Part shown: in pieces, positions 26,341 to 35,428 of the stretch | Layout of the letters: each line of letters opens with the position of its first letter | Numbering within the stretch: the first letter of the stretch is position 1 | From: an uncultured Lachnospiraceae bacterium | GTDB lineage: Bacteria; Bacillota; Clostridia; Lachnospirales; Lachnospiraceae | Direction: 5' to 3' | Assembly (NCBI GenBank): GCA_910578715.1 | Contig: CAJTRL010000001.1 | Location: 124,001-188,000 of the forward strand | DNA: 64,000 nucleotides | The notes under the pieces: generated by a model | What the model saw: only the letters and a program-made list of their open reading frames with translations | Told to the model about the DNA's origin: nothing | Databases searched by the model: none | Position numbers and translations under genes: made by a program

Positions 26341-28101
26341 ATGAAAACAGCGGAAAAAACAGAACATGTTTACAGAGAAGTGACGTTACAGCAAATCGGC
26401 GAGGGCGATATCGGCCGGGAATTAAAGGTTGCCGGATGGGTGGAAAATATAAGGGACCACGGCGGCGTTTCCTTTGTGGACCTGCGGGATATGTACGGCG
26501 TTCTCCAGGTTGTAATGCGCGATACGTCTCTTCTGAACGGACTGTCCAGAGAAATGTGCATTTCTATTCAGGGACTTGTGGAGAAAAGGGATGAAGAAAC
26601 CTACAACCCCAGGATTCCGACGGGAACAATCGAACTGGAGGCACACAAAGTAGAGGTGCTCGGCAAAGTATATAAACAGCTTCCCTTTGAAGTAATGACG
26701 TCGAAAGAGACGCGGGAAGAGGTGCGGTTAAAATACCGCTATCTGGATTTGCGGAACCAGAAAGTAAAAGATAATATTATTTTCCGCTCTAAGGTCATCG
26801 CTTTTCTGCGGGAAAAAATGACGGAGATGGGATTTCTGGAAATCCAGACGCCGATTCTTTCCGCCTCTTCCCCGGAAGGGGCCAGGGATTATATTGTGCC
26901 TTCCAGAAAATATAAAGGAAAGTTTTATGCGCTGCCTCAGGCGCCGCAGCAGTATAAGCAGCTTCTGATGGTGTCCGGGTTCGACAAATATTTTCAGATT
27001 GCACCCTGTTTCCGGGACGAGGATGCGCGGGCAGACCGTTCTCCGGGAGAGTTTTATCAGCTCGATTTTGAAATGAGCTTTGCCACACAGGAAGATGTTT
27101 TCCGGGTGGGAGAGGAAGTGCTTTCCGCCGCATTTGAAAAGTTCGCGCCGGAAGGGTACGAAGTGACGAAGGCGCCCTATCCGGTTATCGGTTACCGACA
27201 GGCAATGCTGGAATTTGGCACGGATAAACCGGATTTGCGGAACCCGCTGCGAATCATCGACCTCACGGACTTTTTTCAGAAATGTGAGTTTAAACCCTTC
27301 CATAAGAGAACAGTTCGGGCGATTAAAGTTCATGCGGAAATGTCGAAGGGATTTCATGAAAAGCTGTTAAAGTTTGCGACGGACTTAGGGATGGGCGGCC
27401 TGGGCTATCTGGAAGTGGACGAGGAGATGGCGTATAAGGGTCCGATTGATAAATTTATCCCGGAAGAATTAAAAAAGGAGCTGGCACAGCTGGCCGGGCT
27501 TTCTGTGGGAGATACGATTTTCTTCATTGCGGACAAAGAGGAGCGGGCGGCTTATTATGCCGGACAGATTCGCACGGAGCTTGGAGAAAAACTGGAACTG
27601 ATAAAGAAAAATGCGTTTTGTTTCTGTTATGTGAATGATTTTCCGATGTTCGAACTGGACGCGGAAACGAAGCAGATTGGTTTCACCCATAATCCTTTTT
27701 CCATGCCCCAGGGCGGTCTGGAAGCCCTGAAGGAAAAAGACCCGCTCGACGTGCTGGCATACCAGTACGATATCGTATGCAACGGCGTGGAGCTTTCCTC
27801 AGGCGCCGTCCGCAACCATGATATGGAAATTATGGTGAAAGCCTTTGAAATCGCCGGTTATGATGAAGAAACTCTGCAGAAAAAGTTCGGCGCGCTCTAT
27901 AACGCATTTCAGTTCGGCGCACCGCCGCACGCGGGCATGGCGCCGGGCATCGACCGTATGATTATGCTCCTTCGGGGAGAGGAAAACATCCGGGAGGTCA
28001 TCGCTTTCCCGATGAGCGGAACGGCACAGGATTTTCTGTGCGGCGCGCCAAATGATGTGACAGAGCAGCAGCTTAGGGAAGTGCATATTAAAATCCGGTA
28101 G
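26341..28101 (+). CDS. aspS: Aspartyl-tRNA synthetase (probably non-discriminating)
   Basis: 586 residues, the bacterial type with an N-terminal OB-fold anticodon domain (LKVAGWVENIRDHGGVSFVDLRD), class II motif 2 (FRDEDARADRSPGEFYQLDFE), an inserted GAD domain (about 290-410) and motif 3 (GMAPGIDRMIMLL). It charges tRNA-Asp. Its place before gatCAB and behind a T-box with an Asn-type specifier suggests that it also mischarges tRNA-Asn for amidation. That is inference; the residues that set discrimination were not checked against a structure. Confidence 0.96.
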   Translation: MKTAEKTEHVYREVTLQQIGEGDIGRELKVAGWVENIRDHGGVSFVDLRDMYGVLQVVMRDTSLLNGLSREMCISIQGLVEKRDEETYNPRIPTGTIELEAHKVEVLGKVYKQLPFEVMTSKETREEVRLKYRYLDLRNQKVKDNIIFRSKVIAFLREKMTEMGFLEIQTPILSASSPEGARDYIVPSRKYKGKFYALPQAPQQYKQLLMVSGFDKYFQIAPCFRDEDARADRSPGEFYQLDFEMSFATQEDVFRVGEEVLSAAFEKFAPEGYEVTKAPYPVIGYRQAMLEFGTDKPDLRNPLRIIDLTDFFQKCEFKPFHKRTVRAIKVHAEMSKGFHEKLLKFATDLGMGGLGYLEVDEEMAYKGPIDKFIPEELKKELAQLAGLSVGDTIFFIADKEERAAYYAGQIRTELGEKLELIKKNAFCFCYVNDFPMFELDAETKQIGFTHNPFSMPQGGLEALKEKDPLDVLAYQYDIVCNGVELSSGAVRNHDMEIMVKAFEIAGYDEETLQKKFGALYNAFQFGAPPHAGMAPGIDRMIMLLRGEENIREVIAFPMSGTAQDFLCGAPNDVTEQQLREVHIKIR

Positions 28102-28118
28102 AAAGGAAGAATACCCTT

Positions 28119-28409
28119 ATGGCAAATATCATTGATGACGATACGATTGAATATGTGAGCATTCTGGCGAAACTGGAGCTCTCCGAAGAGGAACGGGAGC
28201 AGGCGAAAAAGGATATGGGAAGAATGCTGGATTATATTGATAAACTCGGTGAACTGGACACAGAGGGCGTGGAACCGATGACGCATGTTTTTCCGGTACA
28301 GAATGTATTCCGGGAAGATATAGTGACAAACTCTGACACAAGGGAAGAGTTGCTTGCCAATGCGCCGGAACAGCGGGACGGAATGTTTGTGGTTCCAAAG
28401 ACGGTCTAA
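28119..28409 (+). CDS. gatC: Asp/Glu-tRNA amidotransferase subunit C
   Basis: 96 residues, usual length. It has the GatC features EYVSILAKLELSEEE and the C-terminal MFVVPKTV. It holds GatA and GatB together. It follows aspS by 17 bases. Confidence 0.95.
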   Translation: MANIIDDDTIEYVSILAKLELSEEEREQAKKDMGRMLDYIDKLGELDTEGVEPMTHVFPVQNVFREDIVTNSDTREELLANAPEQRDGMFVVPKTV

Positions 28410-28436
28410 AGTCAGGGAAGAAAGGAAAAAGGAAAC

Positions 28437-29930
28437 ATGGATATATTGAAGATGACTGCAGTGGAGCTTTCCGCAGCGATTAAGGACAGAAAGACGACTG
28501 CGGTGGAAGCGGCGCGGGCGTCGCTTGAGAGGATAGCGGAAAAAGAAGAACAGTATCATTGCTATTTGACGATTGACAGACAGGGCGTTCTGAAACAGGC
28601 GGAAGAAGTGCAGATGCGAATTGAAAAGGGAGAGCTTACAGGACCGCTTGCCGGCGTGCCGATGGCGGTCAAGGATAATCTGTGTACGGCGGGCATGTTG
28701 ACGACCTGTGCTTCCAGAATACTGGAAAATTTTGTGCCGCCATATTCTGCGGAGGCGGTGCTTCGTCTGCAGAAGGCCGGGGCTGTGATGATTGGAAAGA
28801 CGAATATGGATGAATTTGCGATGGGTTCCACGACGGAAACATCGGCTTTCGGGGAGACGAAAAACCCCTGGAATCCGGCGCATGTGCCCGGCGGCTCTTC
28901 CGGGGGCTCCGCGGCGGCTGTGGCGGCGGGCGAGTGCTTTTATGCGCTCGGTTCCGATACAGGCGGCTCCATCAGACAGCCGGCTTCTTTCTGCGGGGTT
29001 GTCGGGATGAAGCCTACCTACGGGACGGTTTCCCGCTATGGGCTGATTGCCTACGGCTCTTCCCTCGACCAGATTGGGCCGTTAGCAAAGGATGTGACGG
29101 ACTGTGCGGCAATTCTGGAGAGTATCGCGTTCCATGACGAAAAGGATTCCACTTCGATTGAAAGACACGATACGGATTTTACGTTGGCGCTCTCGGAAAA
29201 TGTGAAGGGCATGCGCATCGGCGTCCCGAACGATTATTTTGGAGAAGGGCTGGATGAGGAAGTCGGGGACGCGGTGCTGCGGGCGGCAAAACGGCTGGAA
29301 GAAAAGGGCGCAATTGTGGAAAAATTCGATTTAAGCCTGGTAGACTATGCGATTCCGGCTTATTATACGATTGCGGCGGCGGAAGCCAGCTCGAATCTGG
29401 AGCGTTTCGACGGCATGAAATACGGCTATCGGACAAAAGATTACGACGGACTGCACAGTCTGTACAAAAGAACCCGTTCCGAAGGGTTCGGCGAGGAAGT
29501 AAAAAGGAGAATTATGCTTGGCTCTTTTGTGCTGAGCTCCGGCTATTATGACGCATACTATCTCAAGGCGCTGAAGGTAAAAGCGCTGATTAAGAAGGCT
29601 TTCGACGATGCTTTTTCCAAATATGATGTGATTCTGGGGCCGGCTGCCCCGACAACCGCGCCAAAACTCGGCGAAAGTCTGGCGGACCCGATTAAAATGT
29701 ATCTGGGAGATATTTATACGATTGCGGTCAATCTGGCCGGGCTTCCGGGCATCAGCGTTCCCTGCGGACTGGATTCCGCCGGGCTCCCCATCGGTTTACA
29801 GCTGATTGGGGACTGCTTTCAGGAAAAGAAACTGATTCGGGCGGCTTATACTTATGAAAAAGCGCGGGGCGCATTTCCGGCAGCTGACGTTGGCGGGGGG
29901 ATAGCGGCCGGTAGAAAGGAAGGGGTGTAA
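28437..29930 (+). CDS. gatA: Asp/Glu-tRNA amidotransferase subunit A
   Basis: 497 residues, amidase-signature family. The catalytic triad is visible as K79 (VAVKDN-type AVKDNLC), S154 (GGSSGGSAAA) and S178 (DTGGSIRQPAS). It releases ammonia from glutamine and passes it to GatB. A few extra Gly/Ala residues form the C-terminal tail. The stop is 2 bases before gatB, so translation is probably coupled. Confidence 0.97.
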   Translation: MDILKMTAVELSAAIKDRKTTAVEAARASLERIAEKEEQYHCYLTIDRQGVLKQAEEVQMRIEKGELTGPLAGVPMAVKDNLCTAGMLTTCASRILENFVPPYSAEAVLRLQKAGAVMIGKTNMDEFAMGSTTETSAFGETKNPWNPAHVPGGSSGGSAAAVAAGECFYALGSDTGGSIRQPASFCGVVGMKPTYGTVSRYGLIAYGSSLDQIGPLAKDVTDCAAILESIAFHDEKDSTSIERHDTDFTLALSENVKGMRIGVPNDYFGEGLDEEVGDAVLRAAKRLEEKGAIVEKFDLSLVDYAIPAYYTIAAAEASSNLERFDGMKYGYRTKDYDGLHSLYKRTRSEGFGEEVKRRIMLGSFVLSSGYYDAYYLKALKVKALIKKAFDDAFSKYDVILGPAAPTTAPKLGESLADPIKMYLGDIYTIAVNLAGLPGISVPCGLDSAGLPIGLQLIGDCFQEKKLIRAAYTYEKARGAFPAADVGGGIAAGRKEGV

Positions 29931-29932
29931 AT

Positions 29933-31378
29933 ATGGCAAAGGAATACGAGACAGTCATCGGGCTGGAAGTTCATGTGGAGCTTGCTACGAAAACGAAGAT
30001 TTTCTGCGGTTGTCCGACGGCTTTCGGCGGAGAGCCGAATACCCATACCTGTCCGGTCTGCACCGGAATGCCCGGTTCTCTTCCGGTGTTGAATAAACAG
30101 GTGCTGGAATATGCGATTTCGGTTGGAATCGCGACAAACTGTGAAATTACCCGGTATGGAAGATTCGACCGGAAAAATTATTTTTACCCGGATAATCCGC
30201 AGAACTACCAGATTTCCCAGCTGTATCTGCCCATCTGCAGAAACGGCGGGGTAGAAATCGAAACGAAAGAGGGGGGAAAGAAAATCGTCGGAATCCATGA
30301 AATACACATGGAGGAAGATGCCGGAAAACTCCTTCATGACGACTGGGAAAACTGCTCGCTTGTGGATTATAACCGTTCCGGCGTTCCTCTGATTGAAATC
30401 GTTTCCGAGCCGGACATGCGGAATGCGGAAGAAGTTATCGCTTATCTGGAAAAACTGCGTTTAATCATTCAGTACCTGGGCGTTTCCGACTGTAAATTAC
30501 AGGAAGGCTCCATGCGGGCCGACGTCAATCTCTCCGTGCGGGAAAAGGGAGCGGCATCCTTCGGCACGAGAACGGAAATGAAAAACTTAAATTCTTTCAA
30601 GGCGATTATGCGTGCCATCGAGGGAGAGCGGGAACGTCAGATTGATTTGCTGGAAGAAGGAAAAGAAGTAATTCAGGAAACGAGAAGATGGGATGACGTT
30701 AAGGGTGAGTCTTATGCGATGCGGAGCAAGGAAGACGCACAGGATTACCGTTACTTTCCGGACCCCGATTTGGTTCCGATTGTCGTAAGCGATGAAATGC
30801 TGGAAGAGTTAAAAAGCAGACAGCCGGAATTCCGCACGGCCAAAATGGCGCGTTACAGGGAAGAGTACGGTATTCCCGATTATGATATCGAGATGATTAC
30901 GGGCACGAAACGCATGGCAGATTTGTTTGAAGAGACGACTGCGCTCTGCGGTCAGCCGAAGAAGGTATCGAACTGGCTGATGGGGGAAACGATGCGCCTG
31001 ATGAAGGAAAAAGACGTGGATGCGGAAGATTTGCGTTTTTCGCCGGAAAATCTCGCCAAATTGATTGCGCTTGTCGATAGCAAGGCAATTAACGGCCAGT
31101 CAGCGAAAGAAGTCTTTGAAGTGATGTTCGAACAGGACATCGAGCCGGAGCGGTATGTGGAGGAAAAGGGCCTGAAAACCGTGCATGACGAGAGCGCGCT
31201 CTTAAAGGCGGTAGAGGAAGTGCTTGCCGGAAATCCGCAGTCCGTCGCGGACTACCGGGGCGGCAAAGAAAAAGCCCTCGGCTTCCTCGTCGGCCAGACG
31301 ATGAAAGCCATGAAGGGCAAGGCGGAGCCGGGGATGGTCAACCGGCTGCTGCGGGAGAAGCTCTCACAGCCGGAGTAA
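29933..31378 (+). CDS. gatB: Asp/Glu-tRNA amidotransferase subunit B
   Basis: 481 residues. The N-terminus has the family signature ETVIGLEVHVELATKTKIFCGC with the zinc-site Cys residues continued in HTCPVCTGMPGSLPVLN. The C-terminal YqeY-like domain ends GMVNRLLREKL. It phosphorylates and amidates Asp-tRNA-Asn and Glu-tRNA-Gln. It is the last gene of the T-box operon; the next gene converges 1 base later. Confidence 0.97.
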   Translation: MAKEYETVIGLEVHVELATKTKIFCGCPTAFGGEPNTHTCPVCTGMPGSLPVLNKQVLEYAISVGIATNCEITRYGRFDRKNYFYPDNPQNYQISQLYLPICRNGGVEIETKEGGKKIVGIHEIHMEEDAGKLLHDDWENCSLVDYNRSGVPLIEIVSEPDMRNAEEVIAYLEKLRLIIQYLGVSDCKLQEGSMRADVNLSVREKGAASFGTRTEMKNLNSFKAIMRAIEGERERQIDLLEEGKEVIQETRRWDDVKGESYAMRSKEDAQDYRYFPDPDLVPIVVSDEMLEELKSRQPEFRTAKMARYREEYGIPDYDIEMITGTKRMADLFEETTALCGQPKKVSNWLMGETMRLMKEKDVDAEDLRFSPENLAKLIALVDSKAINGQSAKEVFEVMFEQDIEPERYVEEKGLKTVHDESALLKAVEEVLAGNPQSVADYRGGKEKALGFLVGQTMKAMKGKAEPGMVNRLLREKLSQPE

Positions 31379-31379
31379 T

Positions 31380-32189
31380 TCATTTTTCCATCAGGAAGTC
31401 CAGAAACTGTATAACCGTATCAAGGTGTTCGGTGGTGGCGGGGATTCCAAAAACCGCCTCCGACGGATACCCCTGATAAGTCGTATTATTTACTTTCAGG
31501 TAATCATAACAGCCTGCCGCCATGATTTTGCTGTCTTCCGGAAGGCTGATGCCTACGAGAACCGGTTTTTCCATAGCGGAAGGGTCGTGGTGGTCGATGG
31601 TGTATTCATCGGGATTTGGCATTTCGTCCAGCGGCAGAAACGTATCGTCGCTTCCGTCGTCAAAGGCCGCCGCGTCCGTATAATAGAAGCAGTCCTGGAA
31701 CCTGTTCAGCGTTTCTTTCGGAAGCGCGCTCTCCAAATCGAGATAAAATTCACTCCGCGCCAGTTTTTCAAAGGTGGCGGTATCTGCAACTACGACGTCA
31801 ATCATACCGGCGGAAGCCATTGCGACCAGTTTTTCCATGCTGGACATCGTATAATCCGTAAAGCCGTTGCTCGAAAAAATGAAAGAAGTATCAAAAATAA
31901 CGTTATATTCTTCCGTGTCGATTCCGGCATATTCCGCAAAGTCCGCGTCCCATGTCTGTTCGTCCGTAACATAGGTGTCCGAGCTGATAAGGACGGCGTA
32001 AAGAGCGGATTCTTTGTTTGTAGCAAGCTGATAGATAAATGTGCCGGCAAGGAGGAGTACGCCGATGACGACGAAGGTGTGTATCTTATAATAATACCAG
32101 AAATATTCCAGCCTGCCTTTGGGACTCATATCTTTCATTTTCTTATGCTGTTCTCTGATTTCTCCATACAGGGATGACTGCGATGACAT
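31380..32189 (-). CDS. Membrane-anchored exported protein, unknown
   Basis: 269 residues: ~40 cytoplasmic residues (MSPKGRLEYFWYYYKIH), one transmembrane helix (about 39-57), then an external ~210-residue domain that resembles a small periplasmic-binding fold (VDVVVADTATFEKLARSEFYLDLESALP). I do not recognise a named family. It converges with gatB with no terminator between. Confidence 0.7.
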   Translation of the reverse strand: MSSQSSLYGEIREQHKKMKDMSPKGRLEYFWYYYKIHTFVVIGVLLLAGTFIYQLATNKESALYAVLISSDTYVTDEQTWDADFAEYAGIDTEEYNVIFDTSFIFSSNGFTDYTMSSMEKLVAMASAGMIDVVVADTATFEKLARSEFYLDLESALPKETLNRFQDCFYYTDAAAFDDGSDDTFLPLDEMPNPDEYTIDHHDPSAMEKPVLVGISLPEDSKIMAAGCYDYLKVNNTTYQGYPSEAVFGIPATTEHLDTVIQFLDFLMEK

Positions 32190-32442
32190 ATGGCGACACT
32201 CCTTTTTGATTTCTTATGGTAAAAAATTTCTATAAAGAGTATCATACTTTTTTCGGAAAATGATGTCAATGCGCGAATTCTGAAAATTAAATTAAAAATT
32301 TTCAATTTTTTCAAAAAAAGAATAAACGCTTGTAACTTTTTTTAAATTGTTATATGATATTTGCATATAAAAAATTTTCGGCAGAATATCTGTGCATCAG
32401 GGCGGATATGGGGGAGAGCGTGGCACGGAAAGGAGTCAGTAA

Positions 32443-32937
32443 ATGGTAAGTGAAACTTATGTAGAATGTCTTGTGGCGAGGAAATCTTCCTTTGCGGTGC
32501 GTTTCCTGAAAACGCTGCTCATCATGCTCACGGTGTGCTTTGTGCTGATTGGCATGGTAGGTATCGTTTTTGGTTTCCTGATTGCGATTGCGACGGGGGT
32601 CGGCGCGTATTTTGCTTATATGAATGCGGATTTGGAATACGAATATCTTTACATCGATAAGGAAATCAACATTGATAAAGTCATGGCGAAGAGCAGACGG
32701 AAACGGGTTGCAACCTATGACATACAGCGCATGGAAGTATTTGCGCCGGTGAAATCCTATCACCTGGATGCGTTTAAAAACCGTGAGATGAAAACGGTTG
32801 ATTACAGCTCCAGAATGGATGACAACAAAAAATATATGATGGTCTATGAGGGCAATCTGAAAATTTTTCTGGAGCCGAGTCCTGAAATGGTCAAGGCGAT
32901 TCAGATGGTGGCTCCGCGTAAAGTATTTACGGACTAA
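32443..32937 (+). CDS. DUF6106-like membrane protein
   Basis: 164 residues. Two close N-terminal helices (about 20-55) precede a soluble PH-like domain containing YIDKEINIDKVMAKSRRKRV. It has the look of the small Lachnospiraceae family DUF6106; the name is from memory. GGAAAGGAG precedes the ATG. A hairpin terminator separates it from guaB. Confidence 0.65.
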   Translation: MVSETYVECLVARKSSFAVRFLKTLLIMLTVCFVLIGMVGIVFGFLIAIATGVGAYFAYMNADLEYEYLYIDKEINIDKVMAKSRRKRVATYDIQRMEVFAPVKSYHLDAFKNREMKTVDYSSRMDDNKKYMMVYEGNLKIFLEPSPEMVKAIQMVAPRKVFTD

Positions 32938-32940
32938 TGG

Positions 32941-32978
32941 AAAAGTATACTGTCAGTTTTCGGGCTGGCAGTACTTTT
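32941..32978 (+). terminator. Terminator between the DUF6106-like gene and guaB
   Basis: AAAAGT-ACTGTCAG pairs with CTGGCAGTACTTTT around a loop TTTTCGGG, with a TTTTATAT tail. Confidence 0.6.
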
Positions 32979-33026
32979 ATATATGCACAAAACTATTACC
33001 ACAAAGAAAAAACAGGAGGAGAAAAA

Positions 33027-34481
33027 ATGGGTCAGATTATTGGCGAAGGCATTACTTTTGACGACGTGCTTTTAGTACCGAGTTATTCACAGGTGATTCC
33101 CAATCAGGTAGACTTGACAACATGGCTTACAAAAAAAATCAAACTGAATATTCCTATGATGAGCGCCGGCATGGATACGGTGACCGAACACAGGATGGCA
33201 ATCGCGATGGCCAGACAGGGTGGTATCGGTATCATACATAAGAATATGTCGATTGAGGCTCAGGCGGAAGAAGTCGATAAGGTAAAACGTTCCGAAAACG
33301 GCGTCATCACAGACCCTTTTTCTCTGACTCCCGAACATACGCTGGCGGATGCGGACGCGCTGATGGCGAAGTTCCGAATTTCCGGCGTGCCGGTTACGGA
33401 AGGAAGAAAACTCGTGGGCATCATTACCAACCGCGACCTGAAATTCGAGACGGATTTTTCCAAGAAAATCAAGGAGTCCATGACCTCCGAAGGGCTGATT
33501 ACCGCTAAAGTGGGCATTACGCTGGAAGAGGCCAAACAGATTCTGGCAAAGGCGCGGAAAGAAAAGCTCCCTATTGTGGACGACGATTATAATCTGGCCG
33601 GACTGATTACCATCAAAGACATCGAAAAAACCATCAAATATCCGCTGGCGGCAAAGGATGAACAGGGCAGACTGCTGTGCGGCGCGGGCGTCGGCATTAC
33701 GGCAAACGTTTTGGAAAGGGTCGGCGCACTGATTGACGCAAAAGTGGATGTTATCGTATTGGATTCCGCGCATGGACATTCTGAAAACGTACTGCACTGC
33801 GTGCGGATGATTAAAGAAAAATACCCTGATATTCAGGTGATTGCCGGAAATGTAGCGACAGGAGAAGGCACGAAGGCGCTGATTGAAGCCGGAGCGGATG
33901 CCGTGAAGGTCGGTATCGGTCCGGGCTCCATCTGTACGACCCGTGTCGTTGCGGGAATCGGCGTTCCCCAGATTACGGCAATTATGAATGCTTATGAAGT
34001 GGCGAAGGATTACGGCATTCCGGTAATTGCGGACGGCGGAATCAAATATTCGGGCGATATGACGAAGGCCATTGCGGCGGGCGGCAATGTCTGCATGATG
34101 GGAAGCATTTTTGCGGGCTGTGACGAGAGCCCTGGAACTTTTGAGTTATATCAGGGAAGAAAATATAAAGTATACCGCGGCATGGGTTCCATCGCGGCAA
34201 TGGAGAACGGAAGCAAGGACCGTTATTTCCAGACGGATGCGAGAAAACTTGTTCCCGAAGGCGTGGAAGGCCGCGTCGCTTACAAAGGAACGGTGGAAGA
34301 TACCGTATTCCAGCTGATTGGCGGCATCCGTTCCGGTATGGGCTACTGCGGTACCAAAACGATAGAGGAATTAAAACAGAACGGACGGTTTATCAAGATT
34401 TCGGCGGCTTCTCTGAAAGAGAGCCATCCGCACGATATCCATATCACGAAAGAAGCGCCGAATTACAGCGTGGATGAATAG
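33027..34481 (+). CDS. guaB: IMP dehydrogenase
   Basis: 484 residues from the ATG after AGGAGGAG; the longer open frame upstream has no ribosome site. The barrel begins EGITFDDVLLVPSYS and is interrupted by two CBS domains (about 95-215). The catalytic loop is GPGSICTTR with C303, and the flap includes the RYFQ region. It oxidises IMP to XMP, the first step to GMP. The next two genes finish IMP synthesis, so the locus gathers the late purine steps. Confidence 0.97.
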   Translation: MGQIIGEGITFDDVLLVPSYSQVIPNQVDLTTWLTKKIKLNIPMMSAGMDTVTEHRMAIAMARQGGIGIIHKNMSIEAQAEEVDKVKRSENGVITDPFSLTPEHTLADADALMAKFRISGVPVTEGRKLVGIITNRDLKFETDFSKKIKESMTSEGLITAKVGITLEEAKQILAKARKEKLPIVDDDYNLAGLITIKDIEKTIKYPLAAKDEQGRLLCGAGVGITANVLERVGALIDAKVDVIVLDSAHGHSENVLHCVRMIKEKYPDIQVIAGNVATGEGTKALIEAGADAVKVGIGPGSICTTRVVAGIGVPQITAIMNAYEVAKDYGIPVIADGGIKYSGDMTKAIAAGGNVCMMGSIFAGCDESPGTFELYQGRKYKVYRGMGSIAAMENGSKDRYFQTDARKLVPEGVEGRVAYKGTVEDTVFQLIGGIRSGMGYCGTKTIEELKQNGRFIKISAASLKESHPHDIHITKEAPNYSVDE

Positions 34482-34491
34482 CATGTCGAGA

Positions 34492-34623
34492 AGAAGTTCT
34501 AAGACTCGCGCCGGCGGACGCGAGTCAAGAACTTCTACGGTTCGCGGAGCGAACCTTTCTCGCCTGAAAGAACGCCGCAGGCGTTCTTCCTGGGCTGTTG
34601 ATGTTGAAAGAAAATCTTTCAAC
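34492..34623. repeat. Array of four perfect hairpins between guaB and the IMP cyclohydrolase gene
   Basis: In order: AGAAGTTCT..AGAACTTCT with inner GACTCGCG/CGCGAGTC (34492-34536); GGTTCG/CGAACC (34539-34555); AAGAACGCC/GGCGTTCTT with loop GCA (34568-34588); GTTGAAAGA/TCTTTCAAC with loop AAA (34603-34623). None has a clean T tract. Confidence 0.85.
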
Positions 34624-34684
34624 CTTGATTTGAGGGTCAAAAATGAACACCTGAAGTATTGGAAAAACAAACGGAGGACGATAT

Positions 34685-35398
34685 ATGGAGAAAATTTCAC
34701 TGGCGAAGGAGCTGGCGGGCAATTCCTATCCGGGCAGAGGGATTGTAATCGGAAAATCTGCGGATGGAAAATACGCGGTGACGGCCTATTTTATCATGGG
34801 AAGAAGTGTGAACAGCAGAAACCGCATTTTTGTGGCGGAGGGTGAAGGCATCCGGACACAGGCATATGACCCGGCGAAACTGGAAGACCCAAGCCTTGTG
34901 ATTTATGCGCCGGTCAGAGTTCTTGGCAATAAGACGATTGTGACAAACGGCGACCAGACGGATACCATTTACGAGCTGATGGATAAACAGCAGACTTTTG
35001 AACAGGCTTTGCGGACGAGGACCTTTGAACCGGACGGACCGAATTATACGCCCCGTATCTCCGGCATCATGCACATTGAAAACGGCGGTTATAACTATGC
35101 GATGTCCATTTTAAAGAGCAGTGAAGGGGACCCTTCCTCCTGTCACCGCTATACCTTTGCTTATGAAACCCCGAAGGCGGGAGAGGGACATTTTATCCAT
35201 ACATACAAAGGCGACGGCAATCCGCTTCCGAGCTTCGAAGGGGAACCGACGCTCGTCGGAATCGAAGGAGATATCGACAGTTTTACCCGTATGCTCTGGG
35301 AAAATCTGAATGAAGAGAATAAAGTATCTCTGTTTGTCAGGTTTATCGAGCTTGAAAGCGGAAAGTATGAGAGCCGCATCGTCAATAAGAATGTCTGA
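34685..35398 (+). CDS. purO: Archaeal-type IMP cyclohydrolase
   Basis: 237 residues with the PurO fold signatures: AGNSYPGRGIVIG at the start, YFIMGRSVNSRNRIF, and CHRYTFAYETPKAGEGHFIHTY. It closes the ring of FAICAR to give IMP. In most bacteria this activity is the N-terminal half of PurH; here the partner gene encodes only the transformylase half. GGAGG precedes the ATG. Confidence 0.88.
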   Translation: MEKISLAKELAGNSYPGRGIVIGKSADGKYAVTAYFIMGRSVNSRNRIFVAEGEGIRTQAYDPAKLEDPSLVIYAPVRVLGNKTIVTNGDQTDTIYELMDKQQTFEQALRTRTFEPDGPNYTPRISGIMHIENGGYNYAMSILKSSEGDPSSCHRYTFAYETPKAGEGHFIHTYKGDGNPLPSFEGEPTLVGIEGDIDSFTRMLWENLNEENKVSLFVRFIELESGKYESRIVNKNV

Positions 35399-35428
35399 AC
35401 TTAGGTTTTGGGCAAGGAGGTTTAGCGA

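Noticed and set aside
32978..33026. Purine riboswitch before guaB
   Set aside because: No conserved purine-riboswitch core; only a terminator of the preceding gene and the ribosome site are seen.
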